From Rhabdornis inornatus (lineage: Eukaryota > Chordata > Aves > Passeriformes > Rhabdornithidae), in assembly GCA_013397075.1 (NCBI GenBank), contig VWZS01006721.1, positions 2,520,896-2,584,895 on the forward strand: a stretch of DNA of 64,000 nucleotides, read 5' to 3'. Below, piece by piece: positions 46,301-59,954 of this stretch (position 1 is the stretch's first letter; each line of letters opens with the position of its first letter). Below the pieces are notes generated by a model, which had not been told where the DNA came from, ran no database searches, and saw nothing but the letters and a program-made list of their open reading frames with translations. The translations under genes were made by a program, and so were the position numbers.

Positions 46301-49300
46301 GTTTATATTAAATTTGCTGCATATGATAAATGTAAAAACTTATTACATGTTACTGATGATGGTGATGTAATGCGCAACGCATTTCCCCTTGGAGGACTGT
46401 TGTCTGAGCCTATTTCCAAAAGCTATTTGTCATGTGATCAGCTACATGCACACAAAGGTTTTCCAGAAGTAACCTCTAATATGCAACACTTCAGCTGCTC
46501 ACCTTCTCTACTTTTCAAGGGGGCTGGATTTTTTCCAGAAAGTGCTGGGACCTTTACTTTGGATTATAGACTTTGCAATGGAACCACTTGATCACCTTTT
46601 ATTTCACTAAACCTCACTGGAAATGCCCATAAAGGGAATTTTCCTGCCTTTGCATTTTTTGTTGTTGTTGATTATCCTTTTTTCCTTTATATGTATTTTC
46701 TTTTTTGTGTCCTCAGGATATTGTTTTGCAGTGTGTTTTCACTGCCCTTTAAACTCAGATAATGTTACGTGGGTTTATGCTCTTAGTTCTTATTCTGATT
46801 CATATCTCTTCTCCCTCCATCCTTGGTTTGTCTTTAGTTATTCCTACAGCCCCTAAGATTAGTATTTTAATTAAATTATATTGAAACATACCATTGTCAA
46901 CTCATGCAGTATTTGAGCTTTTTAATGCCCTGGGCTAAGTATCACATACATGTGAGAAACTATGAGATTTCCTTTAACAAAATGTAGGGATTTTGTTTAT
47001 ATTACTGGAAAAGATGTGAAAGAGTGAGGCTTCAAAAATGCACAGCCCTCGCACCAAGATTATTCCCTAGTGGTATATTGGAAGTTTGAAACCATATAAC
47101 ATGGGTTGAAGACATTTTGGACAGATAGTCTTGAAAAGAATATTTTTTATTTATTTGGAAAGTGAATATTTGCTGTCTTTCTAATGCTTGGAAAGACACA
47201 GACATACCTTCTGTTGTATCTATGTCTGTATTCCCCTAGTAATTGAACTGGCCCAGCAAAGGTCAAGCTATTGGCGTATTTTAGAAGTGAAAATGAAATT
47301 TATCTAAGAAATTCAAGTGCCTGGTGTCTGTTTTTGAGGGATCTCCAGTTGTTTAGTTTTACTCTGGAATACTGCTGGACCAAATGCTTTTTTCTGCCAC
47401 ATATCAGTCTAAGCTTACTGAAAAGGAGTGAGCTCAATTTATGAGATTAATGCTTTCCTGTGTCAGGCATGACCTGTGAATATATCCCATGAAATATTTG
47501 TGTCTGCTATATTTTTTGAGTTCCTGATGGAAAAAATAGTTCTGAGCCACCTGCCAGGCTAGTTCAGTATTTGGCAGGCTCCTCTTCCAACCTTATGGAG
47601 CATATCCAGGACTATTGCTGTGGAATATGGGAGTAGAATGTCAGACAAATATCTTCTGAACCTTTAAGTAGTTTTTCAGCGTGATTCTTAAGAGCTGTAT
47701 TAAAATAATTTTAATAACCTGCAGAAGAATAGATGGAACTGCTAAATCAATAACAAAAAACACCCGGAATGGTGCCAGCAGAAAGGTGGAAAAGAGACCA
47801 AGAGAGTAGTAAATTCAGCTCTGCTAATGGGCATGGCATGCAAATCCATATTATATAAAGTGGTGGAAAGTATTTTGTGACCACAGGGTGAAAGGTTTTC
47901 TTGCTTCCTCTTCAAGACTTGTCAGTGTGGTGTGTCTCTTGCCTATTTCTTTGTGGCCTGTCATTATCAGAAGTGCCCTTCCTTCTCAGAGCTTGTCAAC
48001 AGGAGCAGAAACCTGAACATACCATGTAGTACTGCCAGTGTTCCCACTGCTGTTGTGGGTGTTGGAAAGATTGGGGAGCACTGACTGTGGGTGAAGGGTG
48101 TTGCTCTTGTAGAGAAGAGCATCCACAGTTCTGGCAGCATCAGCTGCTGCATCCCTGCTCCCTGCACAAGGATTTTGGTGGAGCTGGCTCAAGGCTGCAG
48201 TGTGCCAACTGCTGTACAGGCATTTGGTGAGCAGCTTTAAGCTCTTGGCCAGTCATTTCCCAGCTATAAAAGGGAGTGAAAGAAGCCAAAGGTGTGGATG
48301 GATTTATCAGTGCAATGCAGCAAGTATGACATTCATGTCATGTTCCTTCTCTCTTAACTATCCTTGTTTGGATGGAGAGTGGCAGACAAGTGAAAGCACA
48401 AAGGCAAAAATGCACAGTTGGAAGGTTGTCCAGAAGAGTGAGGTTATCCAGAGGTCATTCCAACTCATTGTGCATCCAAAGCCTCATGTAAAGCACTTGG
48501 TATCCTTCCTGCATTGGATGTAGACTGAAGGTTAGCAAGAAGAGAGGGAACACTGCAGGCCTAGTGCAGTACTTGTGCATTCTTAATATGTTCAAATTCC
48601 TGGTAGAGTTAATAGGAGCAGTTCAGCAGTGAGGAGTTTGAGGAGGTGTAGTTATTAAACAGGCATTCCTGAGCTGTTGGATGTTGAAAAGCTCTGGATT
48701 CTTTTTATAAAAATCAGAGTTGCTGAGGCTTACAGTTTTTAATCACTTTAAAGAAGATAAAGAGTATAAGAACAGCCTCACAGGAAAAATTGATCTAGAA
48801 AAGGCTTCTATCCTCAGTGGCCATTGGCTAAATATTTGGAGAAGAAAAGTAAGAACAAGATAAGCAATCACGAATGGTTCTCTTAGTTCTCTTCCTGTGT
48901 CCTCCTGTATTCTGGCAGTCTGACTTTTTTTAGGGATAGAAATTATTTCTTTCCATTAAAAATTCTCTTTCCTAATTCACCATTTTCTGCCCAGTATGGG
49001 TTTTATGAGATCTTTTCTAGATATTCAATATGATGATCAAGTTCTGGTTGCACTGAAAATGCTGGGATTTTGTTTTAAAAAGTGATGTTGAGTGTACATA
49101 CTACCCTGTTCTGGGAAAAAGCCCCACATTTCTGGTGTTAACCCACTGTAAAAATGCAGGGGCTTTAAAAATACTATAAATGTATAATTGAACCCTGATA
49201 AGATGTTCTGCTCCTAGCAGATATGAAATATTGGCTAAAGGTGATGTTGATACAGCAGGCTCTGGAGTAATTTATTTTGTGTGTAGATTTGTGTTAGCAT

Positions 49301-49349
49301 GATTGCTATCCCAAGCTGGTTTATCTGGACCAGTGCAGGAGGTAGAGTA
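43377..49349. other. Sequence without a recognisable gene
   Basis: Begins with A14 and T-rich runs (43419-43497). No repeat family or exon recognised over about 6 kb. A TAAT-rich stretch near 44950 resembles a homeodomain-site cluster but is unproven. Confidence 0.45.
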
Positions 49350-49392
49350 AAACAATGGTTTGGCTGGAAGGGACTTTGGAGGGCAGGGTCTT
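49350..49392 (-). mobile_element. Decayed CR1 3'-tail fragment
   Basis: ACAATGGTTTGGCTGGAAGG followed by GACTTTGGA resembles the reverse complement of the CR1 3' end (the same region as at 1308-1345 and 55683-55725). It is short and degraded. Confidence 0.5.
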
Positions 49393-50679
49393 CTTTCTAT
49401 GGGATTACAGAGACTTTCTGATTTGCTTCCTTACTGCCTTTGTTTAAAAATCTAACATCAGTTAGGAATCCAGCTCGTGGGGCTACTTTCCTTGGAGCAG
49501 GTGTCAGTGCTCTCCATTCTGGCCTGCCAACACTGCATGAAAGGAGCCATGAATGGGAGGATCTTCTTGATTTATAGGCTGTTAGGACTGAAATAAAGCA
49601 CACAAGAGAAGGCAGAGTGGAATTAATTACCCTGTGCTTTATAGAGTGGATGTGATAGTTTTTCTTGGTCGCACATCAGAACCAGGTGAAATAATGACCT
49701 AAAATGGTATCCAAATGTTCCTGTCCCTGTATTCTCAAAGCAGTTGTTTCTCTGAACATAAGTGATGTTTAAAGAACATTGTGATACATTACATTATGAT
49801 AGTTGTGTATATCGTAATTTTTAACTTCACTACTTCATACCTCATTCAAATCAGTATGAACACTGTGTACGTGATTCACCACCAAAAATTCAGAGATAGT
49901 GTTTAAAAATTGACTCCAACTCTGAAAACAGGAACTTAAAGGGCAAGTTGAAAAGAAAATTGCATTTTAATGCTGGTTTTCTTGAAACAAAAAATTCTGA
50001 GATGTTCCTGAAAAAGATCTGCATAGCTTAATTGTGAATCATAATACTAAAATGCCTGCATTAATTTTGTTAGATTTCAGTCATCAGCACGTAGATAAAT
50101 GTTTTTGTGGCATTATGAATGCTTGATTTGCTGTTGTACTTCAAATTATTTTTTTTTATCTGCCAAGCTGTGCAAAGAGAATTGCATGGATGTCTTCCAT
50201 GACACAACACTGTCAAAAAATACCCACATGGTTGTACAAACAGCAATGATCTAGAAACCCTTTCATAAAGTTTTTTGAAGGTGGTATATAGAGTCCTCAA
50301 TGCAACAAACCAGTATTGCAATTCTCTGCTTTTCTTTTGAGAATTTGGAAAAAATAAAGACAAGGATATCTGCTTGGTTCTGGCTTCTTTGGGCAGATAT
50401 GGCAATTGTTAGTTGAGGTTACATGTGTAGCTGTCAACAGGGCGTGAAGCTCAAACTGTCACATGGGAAGGAGTATAATTTAATATATTTTAAGTCTTCT
50501 GTCAGGATTTGACTGCCAGCAACAAAATCCAATGCAATGGTGATTACTAAAATGAATTTGACCTCTGACCTCACACCTGGAAATATTGCAAAGAAACTCT
50601 GTATTGCTCAGTGATCTAATTTTAATTTTAATCATCTGCAAGCACACACATCAGTTTAATTAGCAAGCCTACTCCTCTC
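49393..50679. other. Sequence without a recognisable gene
   Basis: No exon or repeat family recognised. Confidence 0.5.
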
Positions 50680-51137
50680 TGAGCCTTCACCTGGAGTACT
50701 GCATCTATCTCTGGAGTCCTCAGTACATGATAGACATGGACCTATCAGGGCAGGCTCAGAGAAGGGCCAAAAAGATGATCAGATCATTCTGGAGAGAGAA
50801 GGCTCCAAGGAAAGAGCCTTCCTCTGAAAAGGCACTTCTGAGAAAGATGGGGATGCTCTTTAGTAGGGGCTGTAGCAACAGGACAAGGGGTAATGGTTTT
50901 CAGCTGAAGGAGGGTCAATTTAGAGCAAGTATAAGGAAGAAGTTTTGGGGGCTTTTTTATAATGAGGGTATTGAGATACTGAAACAGATTGCCTAGAGGT
51001 GGTAGATGCCCTGTGCCTGGAAACCTTCAGGATCTGTCTGGATGGGGGTCTGAGCAACCTGATCTGGTTGAAGATGTCCTTGCTCATTTGCAGGGGATTG
51101 GACTAGATGACCTTTAAAAGGCCCCTTCCAACCAAAA
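50680..51137 (+). mobile_element. CR1 LINE fragment, ORF2 end plus 3'UTR
   Basis: Starts at the landmark GAGCCTTCACCTGGAGTACT. It passes through a decayed ORF2 end (AQRRAKKMIRSFWREK, then RGCSNRTRGNGFQLKEGQF) and finishes with GGATTGGACTAGATGACCTT and CCCCTTCCAACC. An A/G-rich stretch replaces the usual octamer tail. Confidence 0.92.
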
Positions 51138-54100
51138 AGAAAGAAAATAAAAGCTTGGCTCAGTAGATAAACCAATAGCCCTGCAGTGGCCTAATGCTGT
51201 TTCACAGTGTCTGTGTTCATCAAGCAGCCTGACCTAGCCCTGCACACTTCTTCACTTCCTCATACAGGCTTTGGGGTCATCAAGCCTTTTTCCTACCTGT
51301 CCTTCTGGGTTACAAAGCCCAATTGCTTTGATCTTGTGATATGAGCTACTTCTGTTCCACACCTACTCCATTTCTTGCTGCTCTAGATAAGCACTGCTTC
51401 TTTTTTAACTTTGCAATTTAAGCACTGTGTTAAAATACACGTCATTTTCACAACTAACATGGCTCTCTGCATGCTGGATCTTTCTGCAGAGGTCAGCAGA
51501 ACTCTGGTTTGGATTCCATTCAGAGCTTTTAGAAGGCTGTAGAGAAGGAAGCTTGCTCTTTTTATTTCAGCCATCAGAATTGCCAGTATTTTGCTTTAGA
51601 ACTTACTTGTAATAAAAACAGATTCCAGAATCAAGTTAATCAAGTTATTCTTTTTTCTGTGCCTTACTGACAAAACCATTTTACCTCCTCTGCATCTACC
51701 AACTGTTTCTTTTCAGTTTCCAGTCTTTTTCAGATGCATTGCTTTGTGGTTTCATCTTTTGCAGTCTCTGTGTTAGAAACTGTCCTTGAAAAGGTTTGGT
51801 GGCTGTTTCCCAAAACAGATGCTCAAAGTAATACTGTATGGAATGCCCAGAAGAGCCACTGCATGATTTTGGGTTAGATCTGCAGGCTTTTTTTGTGTCT
51901 AGTACAGCTCAAGGTGACAGTAAATGTGATGTTAAAAACTTGAAAGAAGATTAAATGATGCCTTCAAAACAATACCATAAAAAATAAACTTTGAAAGAAA
52001 ATTCAGCCTAAACATGTAGAGCAAGTTCAGACAAGCAAGTCTGTACCTGAAAAAGCTTGGTTATGATGAGACTGTTTTATAGCCACGCTGGAAAAGAAAT
52101 AGATTTCCTGCCTGCAAAGGCATGCTCTTTTATTCAATCAGTAAATCCAGACCAGAAATCAGTGGCTGTTTGAGTTATTTCACTGGGCACCTTGTCTCTG
52201 GATGGGGAAGACAGAGAACAGACAGCAAAAAAGCAGCGTACCTTTGTTCTGCAGGATTTATCTTGCTGATTTCTTTTCCTGTGTGAGGCACTTGCTTTTG
52301 ACACTTCAAATTTATGTTATTTATTTTTGATCCTTATGTTCTAGTGCAGAGCTTCTACTTGGAGCTGAGAGTTATCTGAGGGAGAGAGTGCTATGAGTGC
52401 CTTCTGTTTGTCTGTGAGAAGAATGTTTCTGTCCTCCAGGAATTCTGTGTTGGAGCAATGAGCTGCAGCTTGGAAGGACTGTGTATCACTGCTCTGAAGG
52501 ACAGGCATATGTAAAGATAACTGGCTCAGCAGCCAGATAGAGACAGAACAGAAATAGATGCAGCAAGAGAGAGGCAGAATGAGTTTTAAACAAAGGAAGA
52601 TGTAGGTTTAACTATGCCATTATGTTGGATTTATATCTGTTACATCATTGCACTTAATGAGCATATGAGGAGCTTTGTGATGTTGAATATACCTAAACCC
52701 ATGGAGAGCTTTTTCATGTTTATTTCACCTCCATCTGATATTGTTTACAGTAACTTTAATAAATATATAACTAGCCATAAACCCTAAAATGTTAATCTAT
52801 ATTCATGGTGAATAGTATTAGAGTATCTCTTGGTACATTTCATAGTTACACATTAATAAAACTTTCTGCTTTTTATTACCATGCAGGAAAATAAAACATG
52901 GTGTCAAGAGAGATTTAAGCCAGTATTCCATCTCCAGTGCTGTGTTATTCTGCAGATGGATACCATGAAATTCATGCAAAGAATCACTTTGTTCTTATAG
53001 TAAAAAGAAATATTTGGGCTCAAAGCTTCTGCTAGGCTAGTAAGTCATAAGAATGAACAAGATTTTCATTGTAGGCTTGGTATTATGAGTTTATGTAAAA
53101 TATTGCTTTTTAGTATGTGATGTAAGCATTTTCATAAGCCAAAATACATCTGCCTCTTTATCAAAAAGAGCAGATGCTGCCATTAGATTGTTCAAATTTA
53201 CTGTCAGAAAATGGTATTGCACTTCTGTTTTGGCACTTAGTCTTTATACTCAGTTATTTTTTTCATGCTAAATATAAGCCTTTTAGTGATGGCTTCCATC
53301 TAACTCACATTATGGTTATTGGGGGTGGAAACCTTCAATGCTGGAGTTTACTGTAATTTTTTTGGCAAGATATAAAATGCTGTAAATTTATGGAATACAA
53401 AGCTATTTCCTCAGGACACAGAACTTGGCCTCTTTGTGCATGTGGTATTTTGTGCTATTTTCAGTGCTATAGAATTTTATGGCTTAATTGTCTAGCAAAG
53501 TGCATCATCAGCATTGCATATTTGCATTGGCTTGTCAGGCTTGTTTTTTTAAATGAATAGAATATGTAGTAAATCATAACTGGCTTTTTTGAATTAAAAT
53601 TAAGTCAGAAAATGAATTGATTTGTCTTTGCATATGGTCAGTGTGTTTGTTTGCAGAGTACCATGTTTGTTGTAACTGAAGGATTGAAAAATGAGAAAGT
53701 GAAGATGGTATGGGACAAACACAAAGGGCAGCAACTTTGACACAGTTGTTCTTGGAGCCCAGGTTTGGATGCTGTATGTGACATCCTGAAGTTTTCTTGC
53801 AGGAGACTTTCACACAGTCAGTGAGGGTTTGTTGAACATTCAATAAGTCCAGTTGACAAGTGTGCTATGCTTGCAGAACCTGCAGCCTAGAAACATGGAG
53901 GACAATGCAAAGGGTGTTTGCATAAGAGGGCAGAAAAAGCTTGCTGCTAATATGAGATTTAAGCCTTTATCATTGGAGTTGGTTGGTAGGACAAGAAAGT
54001 GCCATGGGAAAAATCTGCCAAGGGAACAAGTGCAATTAGTTACCAACATTTGAATTATTCATCCCAATTAGGACTTCAGTCTGTTAATAAAGTTAGGAGT

Positions 54101-54950
54101 AGGAAAATATAAGTAAGTGTCTGACACTGGTGGTAGTTCCAAAACTTTTCCCTTCAGCTAAGTTGTCTCGAAGATAGGAAGTTGTTCTAAGGACACCATG
54201 GCTGCATGCAGGAGGGAGGAGCCAGTGGAAAACTTTGTGTCTTTCTGAATTAATTGTGGCTGAAATACAATCAAGGGGAGGAGACAAGCCACAGACATAG
54301 AGAGAACCAGGCAGCTGCTGGTCCTTAACTGTGAGATTTCCTGGTTGCTTCAGCAGCAGCAGTCTGCTGTAGCTCTGTGACATTGTTTGTGTTCCTTGGT
54401 CCATCAGAGGCCTGCCAGTACCGAGGCTTTACTGTTGCAGCTGTTCTTATTTTCCCTGTGTCTAGAAGGCATCAAATAGGCTGTTCTAGCACATAATTTT
54501 GGTGTATTTACTCTCCCAGTTCTCCATTTTCCCTCTCTCATCTCGTGCCTGGGGAGGGCTGTTGGGAGTGGCATGTGGTGAGGTGATGCTCCAAGAGAGC
54601 TGCAGTGGGAGGGAATGGTGGTGGCACTCCTTCTTCCAAGGTCCAGCCACATGTGATGGCCACAGCTGACTGAAATCTCTTGATTTTACTGATAGTTTTC
54701 TTACTCACAGTTTTCAACTCCTCTTGAGAATCTGGAGAGCTGTTTCCTTTAAGATTCGTTTTTTAACCTTACAGAATTTAATTTAGATTAAGTACTCCTG
54801 TTGGTGATCAGTGAAGAATTAATGTTTCCTTCAGTTCTGCTCAAATTCTGTTTGTTGATACAGACATTTGGTTTGGGTCAATATTGGTCAACATGGGACA
54901 ATATTGAATGCCTCTCTTCATCTCAAGTCTTGGCTTTTGCTGGATATTCA
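51138..54950. other. Sequence without a recognisable gene
   Basis: No exon, RNA gene or repeat family recognised. Confidence 0.5.
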
Positions 54951-55006
54951 TTTTGGGGTTGTTTTTGTTTTGTTGGGGTTTTTTTGTTGTTTTTTTGCTG
55001 TTGTTT
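54951..55006. repeat. T/G-rich low-complexity tract
   Basis: T blocks broken by G or GGGG (GTTTTTGTTTTGTTGGGG-like). It reads as a repetitive Leu/Phe/Val peptide in some frames; this is not a gene. Confidence 0.88.
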
Positions 55007-55682
55007 CACACAGCACCTACCCACACACCCCTCCCCAGCATGAAGTGTATTTTCTTTTTTTGTGACCATGGAAAACTACCATTGCATTCCCAGACACAGC
55101 AATTCTGGGCAGGGAGCAGCACAAGCTCCCAGCTCTAGAGGAGCTTTTTAAAGGGCAGTTCATTTTAGCATCAAACGCTTATCCTCTTTTTGAAAACTTT
55201 ATGAGCAGTGCCTTATCTAAACAGATTTTGTGTTTATTTACCTCTTCTGGTGAGCCTCTGAAGTACAAATTGGTGACAGGGTTGGAGGAAATGGAGTGAG
55301 GCTATTTTCTTTCTGTTTATTGTCTGGAAATGATCCTGGAGTTCTGCCTTTATTTGTATACATTGAGTAAGTGTCAGAGCTTAAGCTCATAGAACACATT
55401 TGCAGAAGATTTGGGAGTGATGAAGTGATATTTGTTTTGACAAACACATTATGGCAGGTAAAAGCAAATTATTTTGCTCAATTCTTTCTGTACAATAACT
55501 GTATAATCTTCAGTGTTATGTACTTTTATAAGTCCTCAGTTATCTTCTAAGTAAGCCACTTAAAGGATTTCATATTGTTGTTTGATTAAAGGAAGAACTT
55601 TGCTGTCTAGGATTTGCAAATTTGTGGGAGAATCTTATTCAAATTTTACGTTATCTTGGTAACTTGGTGACTTGATCTTCAT
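55007..55682. other. Sequence without a recognisable gene
   Basis: Nothing recognised. Confidence 0.5.
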
Positions 55683-56058
55683 AAAATCATAGAATAGTTT
55701 GGGTTGGAAGGGACCTTAAAGATCATCCAGTTCCAAGCCTCCAGTCGACCAGGTTGCTCAGGGACCCCGTTCAGCCTGGGATGTGGACAGCCTGTGCCAG
55801 TGCCTCACCCTCATAATAAAGAATTTGTTCCTGTTATCTAATCTAAACCCACCTTCTTCAGTTTAAGGCAATTCCCCCTTGTTCTGTCACTATACACCCA
55901 TGTAAAGAGTTGTATACTCCAGCTCCAAAAGGTTTCAACTTTCTTTTAGCCCCTTTAGGTTACAGAATGCTCTGGGGACCCTTCCCTTCTCCTGACTAAG
56001 AACACCCAACTCTCAGCCTGCCTTTGAAGGAGGGCTAATTTATCCTGTTCTCCAGGTT
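55683..56058 (-). mobile_element. CR1 LINE 3' fragment, antisense
   Basis: Starts with AATCATAGAATAGTTTGGGT, the reverse complement of an intact CR1 tail. GGAAGGGACCTTAAAGATCA follows, then GTTGCTCAGGGACCCC and a decayed ORF2 end. The intact tail suggests a younger copy than most others here. Confidence 0.94.
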
Positions 56059-59000
56059 AGAGATGACAATCCAGTGACAATCATATGTGTAGCTTATTTT
56101 AGTATATAGCAAACAGAATGGGTTTGTATGGAGGTATTTTTATTTTTTTTAATTGGGCTTCTAGTGATGACAGATCACCAAATATGCTACTAGGTATTGT
56201 TTCTTGATTGATTTGACACTAAATTTAATTTGTGTGTTGCCTCTTCTTAGCTGTAATATGGAAAACAAATGTAGGATTTAGAGAAGAGGGGATTAGAGAT
56301 AGCAAGATGCATATAAAATCATCTCACACTGTTTTGAGAGTGAGCAATTGCTGGCTTACGATTCAGAATTCATTTTTCTAATATGCTTATGTTAACAGTT
56401 TTATAATTAAGCTTCACTTAAAATTATAATAATAATTTCCTTTTCCATTCAAGCGTAACAAAGCACTTAAACAAGCATTAATAAGCCTCATATCATCTTT
56501 GAAAAATAAGTATTATTGCCCCTATTTTATAGTTGGGTAAACATAATTGAGGGTAAGTGATTTAGTCTGAAGTGACAAATCCTGCAAAGGGCAGCTCCTG
56601 GATACCCTTTACAGCTCCGTGAACTTCAGTGTTAAAGTGCAGATATCAGGGTAGATCCTTGAATATTGAGGCCTAGTAACAAAAAAACAACCTCAACAAT
56701 ACTTAATGTAGATGGAAAACTGTGTAAATAACGTGCAGAATTGTGGCAGAAAATGTGGGTCTGAGATTCTGGTGGAAAAGACAGGTCTGTGGTGCATCAC
56801 CCCGGGCGAGGGGGAGTTCTCTGTGCTCTCTGCTGCCATGGAGATGAGGAGCCAAGGAACATGAGCTGGAGTGGGTGACCACAAAAGCAATCCATGAGCA
56901 TCCTGGTCAGTCTGTTATTTCACAGCTCACTTGTTCAAACATGAAGATCCTGAATCTTGTCTGGGTTATAGGACTTTGAGCCATCCCTTGACAAAATGCC
57001 CAGCTCTAGCTGGATTTGAAGGACCTTGTGTATTACCTCAGTTCTTTGAAGTTTGTCCAGAATCTCCCAAGCAAAGACTTTGTATGTAACCTCTCCATAA
57101 TGTGTGCAAACAGAAAAAGAAAGCAATCTAAGGTCAGTTGCACATTCACATAGAGAAAACTTTCCTTTCTTTTGGGAAGTTGATTGGTGGGAGGTCGTCA
57201 AGATGCATTTAATGAATAAAAAACCTGATTGAGTAAAATTAGACTGAGTTAAAGCTGACTTTGCTGCCACTTCCAGAAATATATCCTCACCTGCACCACA
57301 GCAGGAAATGCAGACTAAATAATTACAGATCCTTCAATGGAAGGCATACCACAGCAGGCTAGGAATAGAAAGCCTTACTTCCTTCAGAAGAAAAAAAAAA
57401 AAGAAAAGAAAAAATAGAAGCAAGCCATCATAAATAGTGATGAAGCCACCTGGAAATTAAAAGCCCACCTTTTGCAGAGATGGAGAATTTCAGTGTGGCC
57501 AAAGACTGCTGTTGGCTTCTAACTTAAATTACACTCTGGTGTTGCTTACTGATATTTTTCAGAGATATCATCACTGTACTTACGTAGTATGTGTCAAGTT
57601 CACAAATACAGAAGTTAATGCCATTTACATTGATCAACAGATTGTATCCCTGTGGTTGAAAAGGCCATATAACATATGTTGTATATAACAATGCGTATAC
57701 ATTGTTGTATAACATATAGGAATCTATCTGTTGTAAATTCAAGATTAAAAATTTATAGGCAGAACGTTTTGATATGACTGAAACATCTTTTACTTTCTAT
57801 TTCCTGAGAGGTTCTCATATAATTGAGATATGAGAACATAAGGTGTTTCTGTCAAGTATTTAACCTTGGTGCATATTAGAAGTTCAAGTACTTACCATAT
57901 CTAAGCACTATTTGTCCTTTAATTATTAAATAGAAGTTGCATTCATGAATATTAATACTTACCCACAGATTAAAGGGTCAATTAGTCAGTTGGTACCTGA
58001 CTACAATAGAAGGAGCAAAAATTGAAATAGTGCTATCTCTTGGTTTATTTGTGGGAGTGAGCAACTATGATAAGGAAGTTTTATTTTCTAATAGGAAAGA
58101 ATATAATCCATTTGCTACATTGTTGGTGTTACTAGTAGACTAGAAGTAAATCTAGTCTGTCTCTAGGAGGTCCTATAAGGAAACAAATAAGCAATGTAAT
58201 CAGGGTACTAGAATCTAAATGGAAGTAAATAAAAATTTGGGATACTCCTCTGCATTATTAGCCTGCAGTTAGTTTTGTTTAACCTTGATTTGAGATGTAA
58301 CAGCATTCATTGACTACTAAATTTTTGTTAGGAAAAAAGTATTCAGCTGCATTCTGTCATTTTTGGATGCTTTATTGTTACTATCAACAGCATTTCTCGT
58401 TGCGGTACTACCCACAGGACTGAAAAAGAGAGAGCTCTTTACCAAGATAATTCTATGCATTACTTAATTTTAAACAACTGAATCATCCTAGCAAATCCAA
58501 CTTTAAGCAGTTGAACAGTGCCTTAATCAGACTGCCCAGGTACTTAAAATTAAGCACAGCACTAAGAACATTACTGCATTATGTTTGAACGCAGAAAACA
58601 GAATTGCAACACAGCAGAAAAAGAGTTTCCACGGGCAGAAGTCAGTTCTGTCTCCAGTGTACATCTTTGACAACCTCCCACATGCACAGCTGTATGTACA
58701 TCATAGTTTTATTCAACTCCAGCAGTATCAGCATGTTTGTTGGCTAAAATTGATGAACTTTCTCACTGCCACTGCAGTTAGACCAAGAGTGAAATAAAAG
58801 GCACGAGGCTGAAACAGAGCTCTCATTATTTGGTACCAGACAGCTATAATCCCATCTGTAGAGATGTACAGCCAACATCTGGGTCATGTGAAATACTCCC
58901 TCCCTCCAACCAGAAACCTTCTAATGATTATTCATGATTAATTTTAAAGCAAGCACTGCAATATATTAAGTGAATGTATTCTCATTTTTAGAATCCCTCC

Positions 59001-59826
59001 CACTGAACAGCATTTCAAGCAGCTATTATTATAACAGTCCTGACAACTCCCTGATTAATCCTCATCCATGTGTGTCAGATATTATTAAGACTTAACTGGT
59101 CAAAGCTCAATCTTTATTACTCTCTGAGCCTGTTTCTTCATGCAGAGCCTGAGTGGAGCTGTCACACGTGTCACTCTGTCAGGCAAGGATGCATAACCCA
59201 TTCCCACTTGTTAATTTGTTTACTGACATGTCTTGTACAAAGTGCCTCTCTAAAGATGGTGGTGGCAGTTCTAACCACTGGTGCAAATGTCAGTGGTGGT
59301 GGCTGCTGTTCTTTAAGGAGAAAGGAGTGTGCTGTAGATGTGGCACACAGTACAGTGTTGGGTGCCTCCCATTCATGCTGCCTTGATGCTCTGCTGATGG
59401 CTCAGTCTGCTGTGACTGCAGTGCTGGGCACCAGTGTGGACACATCTTGACCAGAGCAGGTGACCTGGCTCAAATACTCCCAGGAGTGTTTGTCCTCCTG
59501 CTCCTGGTTCCTGATCTGCTGCTGTGTAGAGTTGCTGCAGTGGCTAAGATAGGTTTCATCTGGTGTGTTCTGCAACTGGACCTTCTGGAACAATCTTTAC
59601 AGTTTGGGATTTAGAGAAGTGACTTTGACTTTGAGTTCACTTGCTGGGTTCTGTCAGTTAAGAGCAAGTGTCTCGTGCATTTGTCTTCTTTCATTACAAA
59701 ATGAATTTTACCTGGACTGATCTTAAATTTTCTGCTTGGGCCTTTGCTGTCTCTAGCTTCATTATTAGCCTGAACTGATGCTCTTATGCTGCCATCATCA
59801 GCTATTATGTGCTGGCAACACCTTTA
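56059..59826. other. Sequence without a recognisable gene
   Basis: A- and T-rich. It contains the AT-rich palindromic patch at 57667-57718 and an A-rich run at 57391-57415. No exon recognised. The 126-codon frame at 59070-59450 has no known domain and a competing open frame. Confidence 0.5.
57667..57718. repeat. AT-rich interleaved inverted/direct repeat
   Basis: ACAATG (57688-57693) and CATTGT (57700-57705) flank a CGTATA loop. Outside them, near-matching TATAACATATGTTGTATA and TTGTATAACATATA arms extend the symmetry. Confidence 0.55.
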
Positions 59827-59954
59827 GGGTTTGGTGTGGGGTTTTTTTTGTTTGTTTTCGTGTTTGTTTTGGTGTTTGTTTGGGTTTGGTGTTTTTTTGG
59901 TTGTTGTTTTGTTTGTTTGTTTTTGGTTTGGTTTGTTTTTGTTTTTGTTTTTTT
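59827..59954. repeat. T/G-rich low-complexity tract, about 128 bp
   Basis: Long series of T2-T8 blocks separated by single or paired G (GTTTGTTTTGGTGTTTG-like) with almost no A or C. The Phe/Leu/Val/Cys-rich open frames across it are composition artefacts. Confidence 0.92.

Noticed and set aside
59070..59450. 126-codon + frame with many Cys residues, first thought to be a zinc-binding protein
   Set aside because: Cys/His spacing fits no known finger pattern, and an overlapping 77-codon frame is equally open.
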